This document shows positions 1 to 10,957 of a stretch of 64,000 nt of DNA, one piece after another. Numbering within the stretch: position 1 is the stretch's first letter; each line of letters starts with the position of its first letter. The stretch lies in the NCBI GenBank assembly GCA_964019135.1, contig OZ025261.1, forward strand, positions 30,116,029 to 30,180,028, in the 5' to 3' direction. A model generated the notes under the pieces. The model saw nothing but the letters and a program-made list of their open reading frames with translations, was not told the DNA's origin and did not search any database. The position numbers were made by a program, and so were the translations under genes. The DNA is from Arenicola marina. Taxonomy: Eukaryota; Annelida; Polychaeta; Arenicolidae.

Positions 1-789
1 TCATTTTTATATTTGAATCTTGGTGAACCGAAAATCTATGTGAGCGGGAGATATGTAAGCGCTCTTTCCCAAGAACTTTTCTGTGTATTCAGGTTTTAAT
101 ATTTCAGCGTTTTGAGAAGGACACCTGGCGCTGTCAATCTGGACGCGATACAGGAGTCACATCAGCCAGGACGCTTGCTGCGTGAAAAAGTTACATCGCG
201 CAGAATTCTATATTAGCGCTGATGAGGGGGTCTGTTGTGACGTCATTCACAGTCTGAGCCCCATGGCCGTACGTCACGGGTCAAATATGACCTAACACTA
301 TATCTAGAGTCCATTTGGCATGCATGTCGGACATGTGTGCCAAATTTCATGATTTAACCACAAAACGCTGAAGCGGTTCAATCTTACTGCCCGATATCCT
401 AAACCTAGTGCTTGTATATCACTTTTAATATGGCAGTCAGTTTGCTAACATAACGTTCGATTTAGCCCAAAGATAAGAGACAACTTATCTGACAAACTGA
501 CATTGTATTAGTTTCGAGGGAAGTCTATATTGCACATGGTCGCTTTGATACAATTATTTCGTGAAAGGTTCTTCCTTGTTTTCTGTTTGCGCTATAAATG
601 AACGCAAACAATGCACTGTTCTAGTAGGCTCCGATATAACTGTGGTCGCCTCCAGGGCGCGCTCGCATTGTTTTCGGTATATATCCTGTGTCTACCACCC
701 AGTCTCATCGGGATCGATGCCGGGATCGATGTACCAGCGACGTTTGCGCACAATTGATTTAGACGGTAATCGCCAATTGTATGTTGCAG
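1..789. other. upstream flank or intron of the first gene; no exon assigned
   Basis: No gene can be assigned here. The stretch should hold intron and perhaps earlier exons of the plus-strand gene whose first recognisable exon starts at 790. A possible acceptor (TTTTAATATTTCAG) ends near 107 and is followed by a short open stretch to a GTGAAA donor-like site near 180, but codon phase cannot be checked. The open frame at 561-839 overlaps the exon at 790-842 in a different frame and looks spurious. Confidence 0.4.
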
Positions 790-2041
790 AGCAACGATGG
801 AAAGATTCGCCTTTACTGTTGCGATCTGCTCGACTTTAACAGGTTCGTATTAACAACAAATTTTAAATATGTTGTGGCCACACAAATGATTAATATTAAT
901 TTGATTTCGTTATGATAAATTCTTGTTTTCTGTATAGAATTTGACCCACTATTCCTGTGATGATGCATCATGTGCTTCTGCCCGCACAGCGACGTTGAGG
1001 GTCTGTTTGATGCCGTCTACGACACGCATTCCGTCAGTGTTCTGGCCATGGCCAAGAGACAACGGTTAGTATAGATACTGATTTCTACTTGTATTGCACT
1101 GCGCATTATTTTATCCAACTGCATGGATCTCAGTTATAAGCGGGAAATGCGCTTGTTTTCTGGTGTATATGTCACCTACGTCTAAACATGATTATTGTAC
1201 ACGGTAATGATTGGGACCTGGGTGTCGCTATCTTTTCGATATACCTGCTGTAGTAGTGGTAGTAGTAGTGGTAGAAGCTAAATACTGTATATTGGCTGAC
1301 GGCTGTGATGTCTCTTCACTGTTGTAGCTGTGCCAATGCCTTGGTGTCCCTGATGGCACCTGGGTGTCGATATCTTCTGGATACATACGACGAGGTTGAA
1401 GGTGGCCATCATCATGGCGACGACCATCATGGCGACGACCATCACCACGGTCATCACCATGGCGGAGATCATCACCATGGTGACGATGACGGTAATTAAA
1501 GGCTTGGGGCTTTGATGATAGATATTGCGCTTGACCATATTTATACTGTAATAGCCGGTATTTAGTTTGCCTGTTTTGGGCTTGTGATAATACCACTAGG
1601 ATTTTTTTTCTTCAATTTAATAACTGGTGAATACAAGTAAATTTGTTAATGAATGCTTTGTGTTCCCTTACCAGATGGACCGTCGTGTTCTTTCACTGAA
1701 GCGGACGTCAACAAATTTTACGGTAGGTGCTATGGCTTAGCCAGCAATGTGACTCAGTTAATGAACACATTATTTATATCGTTTTAAATGAATTTTTAAT
1801 GTACCGAAATAATCCCCTTTTTGTTTCATATTCACATTCGTTTTGTATGTAGGCATTACCCTTCATATCTTAACTCAAGATAAATATTTCTTCAGGAGAC
1901 AAATGCGACGTTACCAAGCTGTTTGACATGGACGCCCATGAGGTTTGGAAGACGTTCAGCGAGACGGCCGAGCTGCCTAACTTCATGCAAGAGATGCCGC
2001 CCTCCCAGCAGAAGCTCTACCTGTTGACCTTGAAGCAGTGA
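790..2041 (+). CDS. unrecognised multi-exon gene with His/Asp-rich segment (last five exons)
   Basis: I do not recognise this protein. Five exons join with every phase agreeing: 790-842, 990-1064, 1328-1491, 1675-1722 and 1896-2041, ending in TGA. Each intron is GT...AG (GTTCGT, GTTAGT, GTAATT and GTAGGT donors). Together they give 161 residues, open at the N terminus. The order is: an acidic, Cys-containing start (SNDGKIRLYCCDLLDFN); a segment with EGLFDAVYDTHSVSVL; Cys at the start of exon three and in APGCRYLLDTYDE; a run of about 33 residues made of His, Gly and Asp (HHHGDD-type units, about 1400-1490); then GPSCSFTEADVNKFYGDKCD and an acidic C terminus. Paired cysteines suggest a secreted or extracellular protein and the His/Asp run suggests metal binding; both are inference. 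No signal peptide is visible, so upstream exons are missing. The splice logic is strong; the function is unknown. Confidence 0.65.
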
Positions 2042-2060
2042 GGTCACGGCGCTCACGAGA

Positions 2061-2109
2061 CACCCCTAGAGGGCGTCACGAGACGCCGCTACGCCACATA
2101 GAGGGCGCC
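2061..2109 (+). promoter_or_regulatory. two CTCF-like motifs just after the stop codon
   Basis: CCCCTAGAGGGCGTC (from 2063) and CCACATAGAGGGCGCC (2094-2109) each resemble the animal CTCF core (CCNSNAGRKGGCRS-like). They lie about 30 bp apart in the same direction, 20-70 bp after the stop of the first gene. The match is by eye; binding is inference. Confidence 0.3.
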
Positions 2110-2140
2110 AATGGCCGCTGCCCGATAGAATATTCTGGCC

Positions 2141-2324
2141 GAATTATTATAACAATAGCGCGAGTTAGCGGGGCGTTAGGCACTTTTATTGGCCCGACAT
2201 CCAAGCTGTAGCAGCCTGCCAATTTTCATAGGCGGATAATGAAAATGAAGGGCTGCTACAGCTTGATGAAGGGCCAGTAAAATGCCTAACGCCATGCACA
2301 ACTCGCGCTATTACTATTATTACG
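2141..2324. repeat. long inverted repeat (foldback or MITE-like element)
   Basis: The arm at about 2143-2216 is the reverse complement, with few mismatches, of 2251-2322, leaving a spacer of about 34 bp. Shared arm sequence includes TAGCGCGAGTT at the outside, GGCGTTAGGCA in the middle and AAGCTGTAGCAGCC next to the spacer. AT-rich TATTA-type sequence borders both ends. It lies about 100 bp after the stop codon of the first gene, so it may be in the 3' UTR, where it would form a stem of about 70 bp. A small foldback transposon is the simplest reading; no coding capacity is present. Confidence 0.75.
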
Positions 2325-4780
2325 AGTTGAATCTAAATTTAAGGCGTTGACTTTCCGCATGTAACGATCAAGGTAAAGCATTTTGGGACTGTCTGTCCGC
2401 AAATCGCAAGCCTTTCCACATATAGTTGGCCAGTCGCCTGTTTGATACTATATATCGTTGCCAAGAAACATGGCACGTGCAACTAGGCTACTAGGCAGGT
2501 AAGCGGGCCATTTAAAGCTATAACTACAATTCTTTTGTGTGTGACGTCATGTTTCATTGTTTTATGCATTGTCGCTATGGCAACGATTGTCGATTGCTTG
2601 GGCAGCAGGGTGGTTCGGGTCAGAATACGGCGTTTTAGCTGCCTTCAGATGTAATGCTATTGTACTAAAAATACATATGTTATGTTTAGTAACATAACTT
2701 GTTTTCTTTTGCAACATTTGCGACAGTACACGACTGTTCACAGATAGCCTAGTGTCAACGTACCACACATATATTCAACAAGACTTATTTCACTCCTTAT
2801 GAGATTATGTGTTTATCTGTTACCGTATGGTAAGCTGTGTTCCTTATTAGCTTACTATATGTCTTTTTCAGTATGACGGACGAAACCGTATTCGGTGTGT
2901 AATTAATGCACAAGTTACCTGGCGATCTGGGTACATCATGCTAGTATGATGTGACTTTAGCATCCGTGGGTTTCAGCAGGTCTACCACGTTCTGCACATC
3001 AGCTTCATTTTAAAGGAATGAGAACTATTTTGTTGAATTTATTATGTTATCTTAATCTTTATGCCATGTATGACAAATTCAGTACCGACGTACACATGGT
3101 TTGTATACGTGTACGCTGTAGAGGTACATACTCGCATGCTACCATTCCAGGACCCGTATATGACGTATTTTTGACGTAGGTGACAATTTCTTTTTTTCTA
3201 TATATAGATACCCGCCTGCTCACTATGGTAAGCATTGTTTACTTTTTCCCGCCTGTACTGTTGGCGTGTTTTTAGCCACTGTTTTTGTGCACCAATGGCT
3301 GGTCCGACGAGCATTAGATATTGGTATTATTCGATGTGCGATGCGAGTATGTTCATTAGCATACCTGCAACCTAAATAATGTTAACTTAAATGTGTTCAT
3401 GTTTTAAGTAAACCACTACGGTCTGCTTACGGCTTTTGTAACGTTCAGGCACAAGCAATACTTACTGCGCAAGACTTGGGTCCAAACAGTTTTGCACATG
3501 TATATCGGTGGGGGGGGGGGGGTACCTTTTCCGATTGGCATCCAGGCATTATGGGAGATTCGCGATTAGCTGTAGGCAATTTGGGGATCGTTATCCGTAC
3601 AATTACTAGTTCAACGCGAAGACCCTTGACCTAATTAACCGCGATCCCTTATAATTATAGCAGTCTGCGAATTCATCGATATTGGCGATATCACCTTGAA
3701 GGTGTTTGTTTTCACTCCCAGTCTTGAGCAGTCCTCATCTTGGAGATTGGATTTTACTCTCCCTCATTCTTTTTTGGGATTCTGGATTCAGAGGGAGTAT
3801 CGCCCCCCCCCCCCCCCCGCCCTCTCTGTATGGTCACAACTGTACGGCATGTGATGTATTAGCATTGGCCACCTGAATCCTATGATCGTGCACCTAATAA
3901 ACTGCTTAAATTCATGAAATGTGTTGCTTTCGGTAAAGTTGTCCATTTCCATGACTAGTACCCGCTACGTATTCCCACCACAAGTACTGTTTAAAATCTG
4001 CGTACGATACTGAAATGAAAGGTCATCATTCACATTTAACAAAATTGTAACATGTACTTTAAGTTGTTGTGACCAACCTACCGGAAAAGGTACTGTTTGC
4101 AAGCGCAATACGTCACATTTGTTTGAAGTACTTTAGGGTTTTGGAAACGATTTAGGGCTGTTTAGCAGGCTCTAAGCATTGAATTTCAGTCATAATTAAG
4201 TAATAGGAATAGTCTTTAATACGTAACAAATGTAGATCCTGACTTGGTTTTCGCGGGAACAACTGTTTGAATAGCTTTAAGGGAACGATATAAACTGATA
4301 CGTACTTTGTTAACATTCGCTATTCTTCCATTTGTGAAATTTAGATTTGGTCAACAAAATTTCGGTGACAACTGAGATATCTGACCTGATAAAGATGTCC
4401 TCCTCTCCTCACAGCCTCCAGTGTGCATTTGTGGAATATGAGAAACAATGTTGCAGAAGTAATTTACTACGAAGACAGAAGATGCTCTCACGCGAATTTT
4501 TTTTAATGGCGTTTCACTGCGGCCAGCATGTGGACAAAAGACTGTTTGGTCTGGTGTTTCTCCTTATGCTTGTGGGGAGAGGTGGGGGCGAAGGCGCTTC
4601 TGCGTGACGTCACAACGCAAGCTGTCGCGATTTTCGTGCCAACCGACGTGTTCTTCTTCCATGCGATATCTGGAAGTTTTGAGCGTAAGCTGTCTGCTCT
4701 TGAGCCTGTTCCTTCTCAGCCTGTGCGTCCAACCAATATCTTCAAAATCACAGATCGTTTTGTATAATGCAATGCATTCT
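2325..4780. other. non-coding stretch, no gene seen
   Basis: No convincing exon is visible. There is a possible polyadenylation signal AATAAA at 3896-3901, the first one noted downstream of the first gene, but 1.85 kb away. Homopolymers of 13 G (3510-3522) and 16 C (3803-3818) stand out. The overlapping small open frames at 4347-4870 lack family features and run into the AT-rich repeat. Confidence 0.5.
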
Positions 4781-4781
4781 G

Positions 4782-4893
4782 TGTATTTTATTTATGCATT
4801 CTGGGTATTTTATTTATCAAAACTGAGTATTTTATTTGTTCATTCTGGGTATTTTATTTATTATTTCTGAGTATTTTATTTATGCATTTTGGG
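4782..4893. repeat. AT-rich tandem repeat, about 22 bp x 5
   Basis: Five diverged units of the form GTATTTTATTTATGCATTCTGG follow one another. The TATTTTATTTAT core is constant and the second half varies (GCATTCTGG, CAAAACTGA, TTCTGA). Confidence 0.75.
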
Positions 4894-5130
4894 TAGGATA
4901 CTGTTATTCATATTATTATTACTTGGTCTTTGCTCAACGCAAATAGGGTATGTTATGATTTTATAGTCAGCAATCCCTGGACCACACAGACAAAAGATAG
5001 TTTCACACCCACTCGATTCTTCACGCACAAACCGCGCAGCCAGCCGGTTCCTAACACTCCAACGTTGACTACAATGAGTGCGCGTCACGCAGCTGTAGCA
5101 AAGACACCAGCGTGATGCGCACTCGTTTAA

Positions 5131-5205
5131 AAAGCACGTGTTTTTTTGTTTGTCCCCAAAAGACCTAAACCGGAAATAAAACCCGCGAGAACTGTACAGC
5201 CCTCA
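5131..5205 (-). mobile_element. isolated right end (TIR) of a TIR element
   Basis: CACGTG-TTTGTTTGTCCCCAAAA followed by AAACCGGAA and GAGAACTGTACAGCCCT matches the reverse complement of the left end of the element starting at 5264 and the right end at 6159-6224. It therefore marks the end of another related copy lying just outside the intact one. The body of that copy, left of 5131, is too diverged for me to bound. Confidence 0.55.
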
Positions 5206-5263
5206 TAAGGAGCCTTGTTACGTAACCATAGATACCGCGCTGACATGCGAGTCGTGACGACTA

Positions 5264-6224
5264 TAGGGCTATAAAGTCTCGTTCGATTAGAATTCCGGTT
5301 TACTCATTTTGGGGACAAACAAACGAAGCACGTGTTCGGAACGAGTTTAGAATCTGCGCACACTGGTATCCTGACTATCTGTGACGTAGGCGTGACGTGT
5401 ATGTTACGCAAAGAGAGAGACTGGGAACCAGACTACCTGCGCAAAAGCCAGGCGCCGAGGGGTGGGTCCATTGCGGAAGGCCTAGCGCTATGATTAAGAA
5501 TATTTAAGAAATATAGCTTCACAGAACGGATAGATGACATATTTTTTATTCGTTTGCGCCATCACAATGACGAATATTTGTTACGACGGGACAATACGAC
5601 TGAGAAAATAACATTTTTGTGCATTTCCTACGAAAACGGTGCATTATGATGTCACACGGATTTTCCCCGGTGACAACGTTGGCGCAACGCTTCAAAGAGA
5701 AAACTTACAAAAATGAAGAAACTTGGTCTTTTCGTGATCCAAAAGTTATACGAAAACATCCAACTGGTCTTATTTTATCTTTACCATGTGGTTTAATGAC
5801 GCACCCGTGTGTTGTTACTCCATGCACTGCACATTTTGACAGCGGAATGGTTAAGTCGATCACTTGCTCTCCCCATTTTTGTTACCGCGGAGGCACGCGA
5901 AACTCTGTGACGTCACTCTCTGCTTGGTGAACTTGCAAAAGCCCGGGTGCAGGGCTAAATTTAGAACGTTATTTTTAGCTTTCGAGTGTTTTGAAGACGG
6001 ATTTTTCCTTGTATATTTCCAAAGGTCTGCGCTTCATCGCCTCCAAATACTTTAACGTATATTTCCCATAGCTTAGTGTTTAGTGAAATGGTACTCATAG
6101 TCTTTAGAATAAACCTGGTAAGAAATTGACTTATAGCTGCCTATACTTCAACATGGAGCACGTGTGTTTGTTTGTCCCCAAAACTGAAGTCTCGCGGCCC
6201 GATCGCGAGAACTGTATAGCCCTA
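5264..6224. mobile_element. non-autonomous TIR element (MITE-like), copy 1
   Basis: The element is about 960 bp with terminal inverted repeats of about 65-70 bp. The left end (5266-5334) begins GGGCTATA and contains TTTTGGGGACAAACAAAC then CACGTG. The right end (6159-6222) is its reverse complement, reading CACGTG, GTTTGTTTGTCCCCAAAA and ending TATAGCCC. A TA dinucleotide lies on both sides (5264-5265, 6223-6224), compatible with a TA target-site duplication. The interior has no transposase; small open frames at 5619-5930 and 5864-6055 are not protein-like. A second copy lies at about 47084-47985, which shows that it is dispersed. The superfamily cannot be assigned. Confidence 0.75.
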
Positions 6225-6560
6225 TTACGTCATACGATATGGAAAATCCCGCGTCGCACATTAGTTCGCCTGACACTAGCTGACAGTCACTCTTGGAACA
6301 GCCGAGTTATGTCTAACCGCTCATATATATAATCAATCTACTCTGATGGTTATAATTCTGAAATGCGCATTAAATTTGGTGGTTAGTTGCGCATCCAAGA
6401 ACAGCTTTAGCCGATTGTATGTTTGAAGCGAGTGAAGGCAAACAACCGGAAGATAGGCAGCACGCACATGCCGTTGATGCTAGGCATTGACACAGAGCAT
6501 AAGTATCCCTCTCCTGTAGTGACTGTACAGTCCTATTGCATTACAATATATTCATGCGAT
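6225..6560. other. unique-looking spacer between TIR element and minisatellite
   Basis: No gene or repeat is seen. An open frame enters here and runs through the minisatellite into the LINE, but its first part has no protein-like features. Confidence 0.5.
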
Positions 6561-6562
6561 CT

Positions 6563-6829
6563 CCCTTCCCTTGTCAATCCACCTCCCGGCCCTTGTCAGG
6601 CCCCCTCCCGTCCCTTGTCAGTCCTCCTTCCGTCCCTTGTCAGTCCACCTCCCGTCCCTTGTCAATCCCTCTCCCGTCCCTTGTCAGTTCCCCACGCGTC
6701 CCTTGTCAGTCCACCTCCCGTCCCTTGTCAGTCCACCTCCCGTCCCTTGTCAGCCCACCTCCCGTCCCTTGTCAGTCCACCTTTTGTCCCTTGTCAATCC
6801 CTCTCCCGTCCCTTGTCAGTTCCCCACGC
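6563..6829. repeat. 22-bp minisatellite, left block
   Basis: About 12 units of the type CCTCCCGTCCCTTGTCAGTC (22 bp period), with variants CAATCCCTCTCCCGTCCC and CAGTTCCCCACGCGTCCC. It is the same repeat, with the same variants, as 9802-10957. The block is cut after TCCCCACGC, where the LINE begins. The repeat has no stop codon in the three forward frames, so the open frames across it are artefacts. Confidence 0.95.
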
Positions 6830-9678
6830 ACTTGGTATGCATGTAATGAATGGCCGGTGTAGCGGAGATGAGACTGGTAACTTTACGCATATTACGGAGA
6901 AAGGATCCAGTGTGGTAGACTACATAATAGCTTCGAGTGCGATATTTGATGAAATACTGCAATTTAAAGTCGCGCGGGATGACTATTCCGGGCTGACAAA
7001 TCACTTTCCTGTAACCTGTGATCTCAAGCGGTGTAAAGCTGATGTCAGGTTGGCGAACTCGAGTTTGGCTAGGCCTCCGCGATTTGTATGGAGGGAAGAC
7101 AGGGGGCTTGATTTCACAGCAGCCGTCACGCGTGCGTTGCTGGAAGGCGAAGAAACGCTAAGTGATCTATCTAGCACAGATGATGTAAACGGTATAGTCT
7201 CGTTTATCACTGACGTTATTCATAAGGCAGGAGAGAGTATGCAGGTCAGGAACCGCGTGAACAGACGGTTAAGTGTTCGACAGGAAGGGCAACCAAACTG
7301 GTGGGATGACGATTGTGACAAGGCTAAGAGACGAAAACTAGAAGCACTCAATGTCTTTCGTCACACGAACGCACATAATGACCTCACTTTGTTTAAAGGC
7401 TGTCGCAGAAGCTTTAAGTACTTATGTAGAGCAAAACAGAAGACGTATGCGAAGAAAATACAGGATGATATCGTTGACAGCAGTGGGGATCCGTCTAAGT
7501 TCTGGAGATGTGTGAAAAACCAAATGACAACGACTAGACAGAGTGTAGAAATATCTGGTGACATATGGAGGGATTACTTCGATACTCTCTTAAATAACAC
7601 TGAAGCTGAAGTAGAACCCGGGTTCCAACAAGAAGTAACAGACTTCTTATGTGGTCATGACGGGGAATGTGATCAGTGTGATAATAAGACGGCGATTACT
7701 AATGAGCTAAATGAAGATTTTACTTATGAAGAAATTATCAAATGTATAGACGAACTCCCTAGTAGCAAAGCACCTGGGTATGATGGAGTTTTAAATGAAA
7801 TGCTGCGAGCTATCCGTGTGGAGATCACCCCTCACTTACAAGGTCTGTTCAACACCATACTTCGCGTTGGAATTTACCCCGAGAGTTGGGGACAGGCGCT
7901 CATTACCCCTGTACATAAGAAAGGGTCAAAAACCGACACGAATAACTACAGGGGGATCTCCGTATTGTCGGCGCTCAGTAAAGTGTTTACGAAGTTACTG
8001 TGCAGCAGGTTAACAGAATGGGTTGAATCTCATGGACTGAGGCAAGAGGAGCAGGCAGGTTACAGGAAAGGCTATAGCACGGTTGACCATGTATTCACGC
8101 TACAAGCTATTATACAGAAGTATCTCTCTAGAGAAAGGGGTCGATTTTATGTTCTATACATAGACTTCTCTAAAGCCTTCGACAGTGTACCACACTCTGC
8201 ACTTTGGTATAGCATAATTAACAAAGGCATTCACGGCAAGGTACTCAAAGTTATACGGTCCATGTATACCAAACTTAAAACTGCTATAAAAAACACCCCA
8301 AGGAATAACGAATTATTTTATGTGTACGGTGGGAACGCGTCAGGGGTGCATGTTAAGTCCTCTTATGTTTGCCTTATACATCAGTGAATATGTAAATATG
8401 TTATCTGGCTCAGCATGTCCTGGTATCTTTGTTAACGCCAGTTCACCAAGTATCACAACCCTTATGTTTGCGGACGACCTGGCAAACTGTGCAGAAACCG
8501 TGGGGAGACTACAGGCTACGATAAATGTGCTAGAAAATTTTTCAGACAAATGGGGCCTCAAAATTAATATGCAAAAAACAAAGGTCATAGTCTTTCGTCG
8601 CGGTGGAATTGTTAAGAAAAATTAAAAATGGTATTTCAAAGGACAAAGAGTGGAAGTGGTATCATCATACAAGTATTTAGGTATAACGTTTACGAGCACA
8701 CTCTCTTGGTCAGGCGCTGTTAAAACGCTGGCCTCACAGGCAACTAGAGCAATGGCGAAAATTTTCGAGCTCGACAAGAATGTAAATGGACTGCCTATAG
8801 ATGCTTCTTTGACAATCTTTGATAGAATTATTGTACCGATTTTGACATATGGAGCAGAAGTTTGGGGTTTCAAAGTTTATGATGAGATTGAAAAAGTTCA
8901 AACAAGATTCTGCAAGAGATTACTTGGGCTACCCAAGCATACATCTGACCAAGCCGCCCTTGGTGAGTGTGGAAGGTTGCCTTTGGCGCGTATTTACTTA
9001 ACTAAATGGGTGAAATACTGGATTAAACTTCTGAAAATGCCACAAACTCGATACGCCAGGTGTTGCTATGATATGCTGAGGGATCTTGATGAACATGATA
9101 GGCCAACATGGGCATCTTCTGTAAGAAATCTCCTTGAAAAATATGACTTCAATGGTGTGTGGAAAATGCAGGAGTATATTTGTGAAACTGAACGAGAATT
9201 TCTCAATGATTTTAACAATAAATTAACTATCTGTATGACCGATCAGTGGTACGCAACAACCCGAAACCAGAGTCGACTGAGCACTTATACACTGTTTAAA
9301 TTCGATTTGAATTGTGAAACGTATCTGTCTGTAGTAAATTGTGCAAGAAATAGAAAAGCATTGTCGCGTTTCAGGTGTTCCGTCCATCGTCCTGCAGTAG
9401 AGCTCGGAAGAAGAAATGGAACATTGTTAGCAGATAGAATTTGCACTTATTGTAATCAAATGGATACTGTAGTACTCGAAGATGAATACCATGCCTTGTT
9501 GTGTTGCCCGCGCTATAAAGATATCAGAGAACTATACATAGAAAGCACTTATTGGAACCCACCAACCTTTGAAAACTTTCTCATATTAATGTCTTGCATC
9601 AATACTGAAACTCAAAGAAATTTGGCTATGTATATTTACACTGTTGAGAAAAGAGGGATATTTTTGATCAATACTTGA
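6830..9678 (+). pseudogene. LINE ORF2 remnant: endonuclease end, reverse transcriptase, C-terminal zinc knuckle
   Basis: Seen in order: the C-terminal part of an APE-type endonuclease (GSSVVDYIIAS, about 6903-6935; NHFPV near 7000); a reverse transcriptase with SSKAPGYDGV (about 7762), YIDFSKAFDSV (8157-8189), GTRQGCMLSP (about 8332) and the catalytic FADD (8467-8478); the thumb motif YKYLGITF (about 8668); and a C-terminal CTYC...DEYHALLCCP knuckle (9442-9510). The enzyme would copy its RNA into DNA at a nicked target. The copy is dead. Besides the missing 5' end there is a frameshift at the T run 8316-8319, moving the frame just before the GTRQGC motif, and an in-frame TAA at 8623-8625. Only two lesions suggest a fairly young insertion. 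The layout is that of ORF2 of jockey/L1-like LINEs; the clade is not resolved. Confidence 0.9.
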
Positions 9679-9801
9679 TAATTTATTGTGTACACCCAAC
9701 ATTTGTTCGTTCATTTTGTATTTAGTTTTCATTGGTTCGTTTATATGATGTACTTTGGGCCTGATGGCCTTGGAAACAGAAATAAAATCAACATCCATCC
9801 A
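6830..9801 (+). mobile_element. 5'-truncated non-LTR retrotransposon inserted in the minisatellite
   Basis: The insert of 2972 bp is bounded by the same 9 bases, TCCCCACGC, at 6821-6829 and 9802-9810, a target-site duplication. Both copies belong to the 22-bp repeat, whose normal unit reads TTCCCCACGCGTCCC. The insert starts within the endonuclease domain, so the 5' part is missing. It ends with AATAAAATCAA and a short ATCC repeat tail (9791-9801), as many LINEs end in a simple repeat rather than poly(A). Strand, truncation, target-site duplication and tail all agree with target-primed reverse transcription. Confidence 0.9.
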
Positions 9802-10957
9802 TCCCCACGCGTCCCTTGTCAGTCCCACTCCCGTCCCTTGTCAGTCATTCTCCCGTCCCTTGTCAGTCCACCTCCCGTCTTTTGTCAGTCATTCTCCCGT
9901 CCCTTGTCATTCTCCCGTCCCTTGTCAGTCATTCTCCCGTCCCTTGTCAGTCCACCTCCCGTCCCTTGTCAGTCCACCTCCCGTCTCTTGTCAGTCCACC
10001 TGCCGTCCCTTGTCAATCCCTCTCCCGTCCCTTGTCAGTTCCCCACGCGTCCCTTGTCAGTCCCACTCCCGTCCCTTGTCAGTCATTCTCCCGTCCCTTG
10101 TCAGTCCACCTCCCGTCTTTTGTCAGTCATTCTCCCGTCCCTTGTCATTCTCCCGTCCCTTGTCAGTCATTCTCCCGTCCCTTGTCAGTCCACCTCCCGT
10201 CCCTTGTCAGTCCACCTCCCGTCTCTTGTCAGTCCACCTCCCGTCCCTTGTCAGTCATTCTCTCGTCGCTTGTCAGTCCACCTTTCGTCCCTTGTCAATC
10301 CCTCTCCCGTCCCTTGTCAGTTCCCCACGCGTCCCTTGTCAGTCATTCTCCCGTCCCTTGTCAGTCCACCTCCCGTCCTTTGTCAGTCATTCTCCCGTCG
10401 CTTGTCAGTCCACCTGCCGTCCCTTGTCAATCCCTCTCCCGTCCCTTGTCAGTTCCCCACGCGTCCCTTGTCAGTCCCACTCCCGTCCTTTGTCAGTCAT
10501 TCTCCCGTCCCTTGTCAGTCCACCTCCCGTCTTTTGTCAGTCATTCTCCCGTCCCTTGTCATTCTCCCGTCCCTTGTCAGTCATTCTCCCTCCCTTGTCA
10601 GTCCACCTCCCGTCCCTTGTCAGTCCACCTCCCGTCTCTTGTCAGTCCACCTCCCGTCCCTTGTCAGTCATTCTCTCGTCGCTTGTCAGTCCACCTTTCG
10701 TCCCTTGTCAATCCCTCTGACGTCCCTTGTCAGTTCCCCACGCGTCCCTTGTCAGTCATTCTCCCGTCCCTTGTCAGTCATTCTCCCGTCCCTTGTCAGT
10801 CCACCTCCCGTCCCTTGTCAGTCATTCTCCCGTCGCTTGTCAGTCCACCTGCCGTCCCTTGTCAATCCCTCTCTCGTCCCTTGTCAGTTCCCCACGCGTC
10901 CCTTGTCAGTCCACCTCCCGTCCCTTGTCAGTCATTCTCCCGTCCCTTGTCAGTCCC
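9802..10957. repeat. 22-bp minisatellite, right block with higher-order pattern
   Basis: About 52 units of the 22-bp repeat follow the LINE. Variant units (CAGTCCACCT.., CAGTCATTCT.., CAATCCCTCT.., CAGTTCCCCACGCG.., and an 18-bp CATTCTCCCG.. unit with 4 bases lost) recur in fixed order. The CAATCCCTCT variant falls at 10014, 10296, 10428, 10709 and 10864, showing a second-level period of about 414 bp. Three long overlapping open frames (9688-10995, 9755-10720, 9816-11009) arise because 22 is not a multiple of 3 and the unit has no stop; they are not genes. Confidence 0.95.

Noticed and set aside
561..839. 92-codon open frame at the start of the window
   Set aside because: The spliced gene uses a different frame of 790-842 that joins in phase to four more exons; this frame ends in TAA at the splice donor.
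790..842. ATG at 797 as start of a signal peptide for the first gene
   Set aside because: That frame ends in phase 1 and cannot join the exon at 990 without a stop; the frame AGC AAC GAT ends in phase 2 and joins cleanly.
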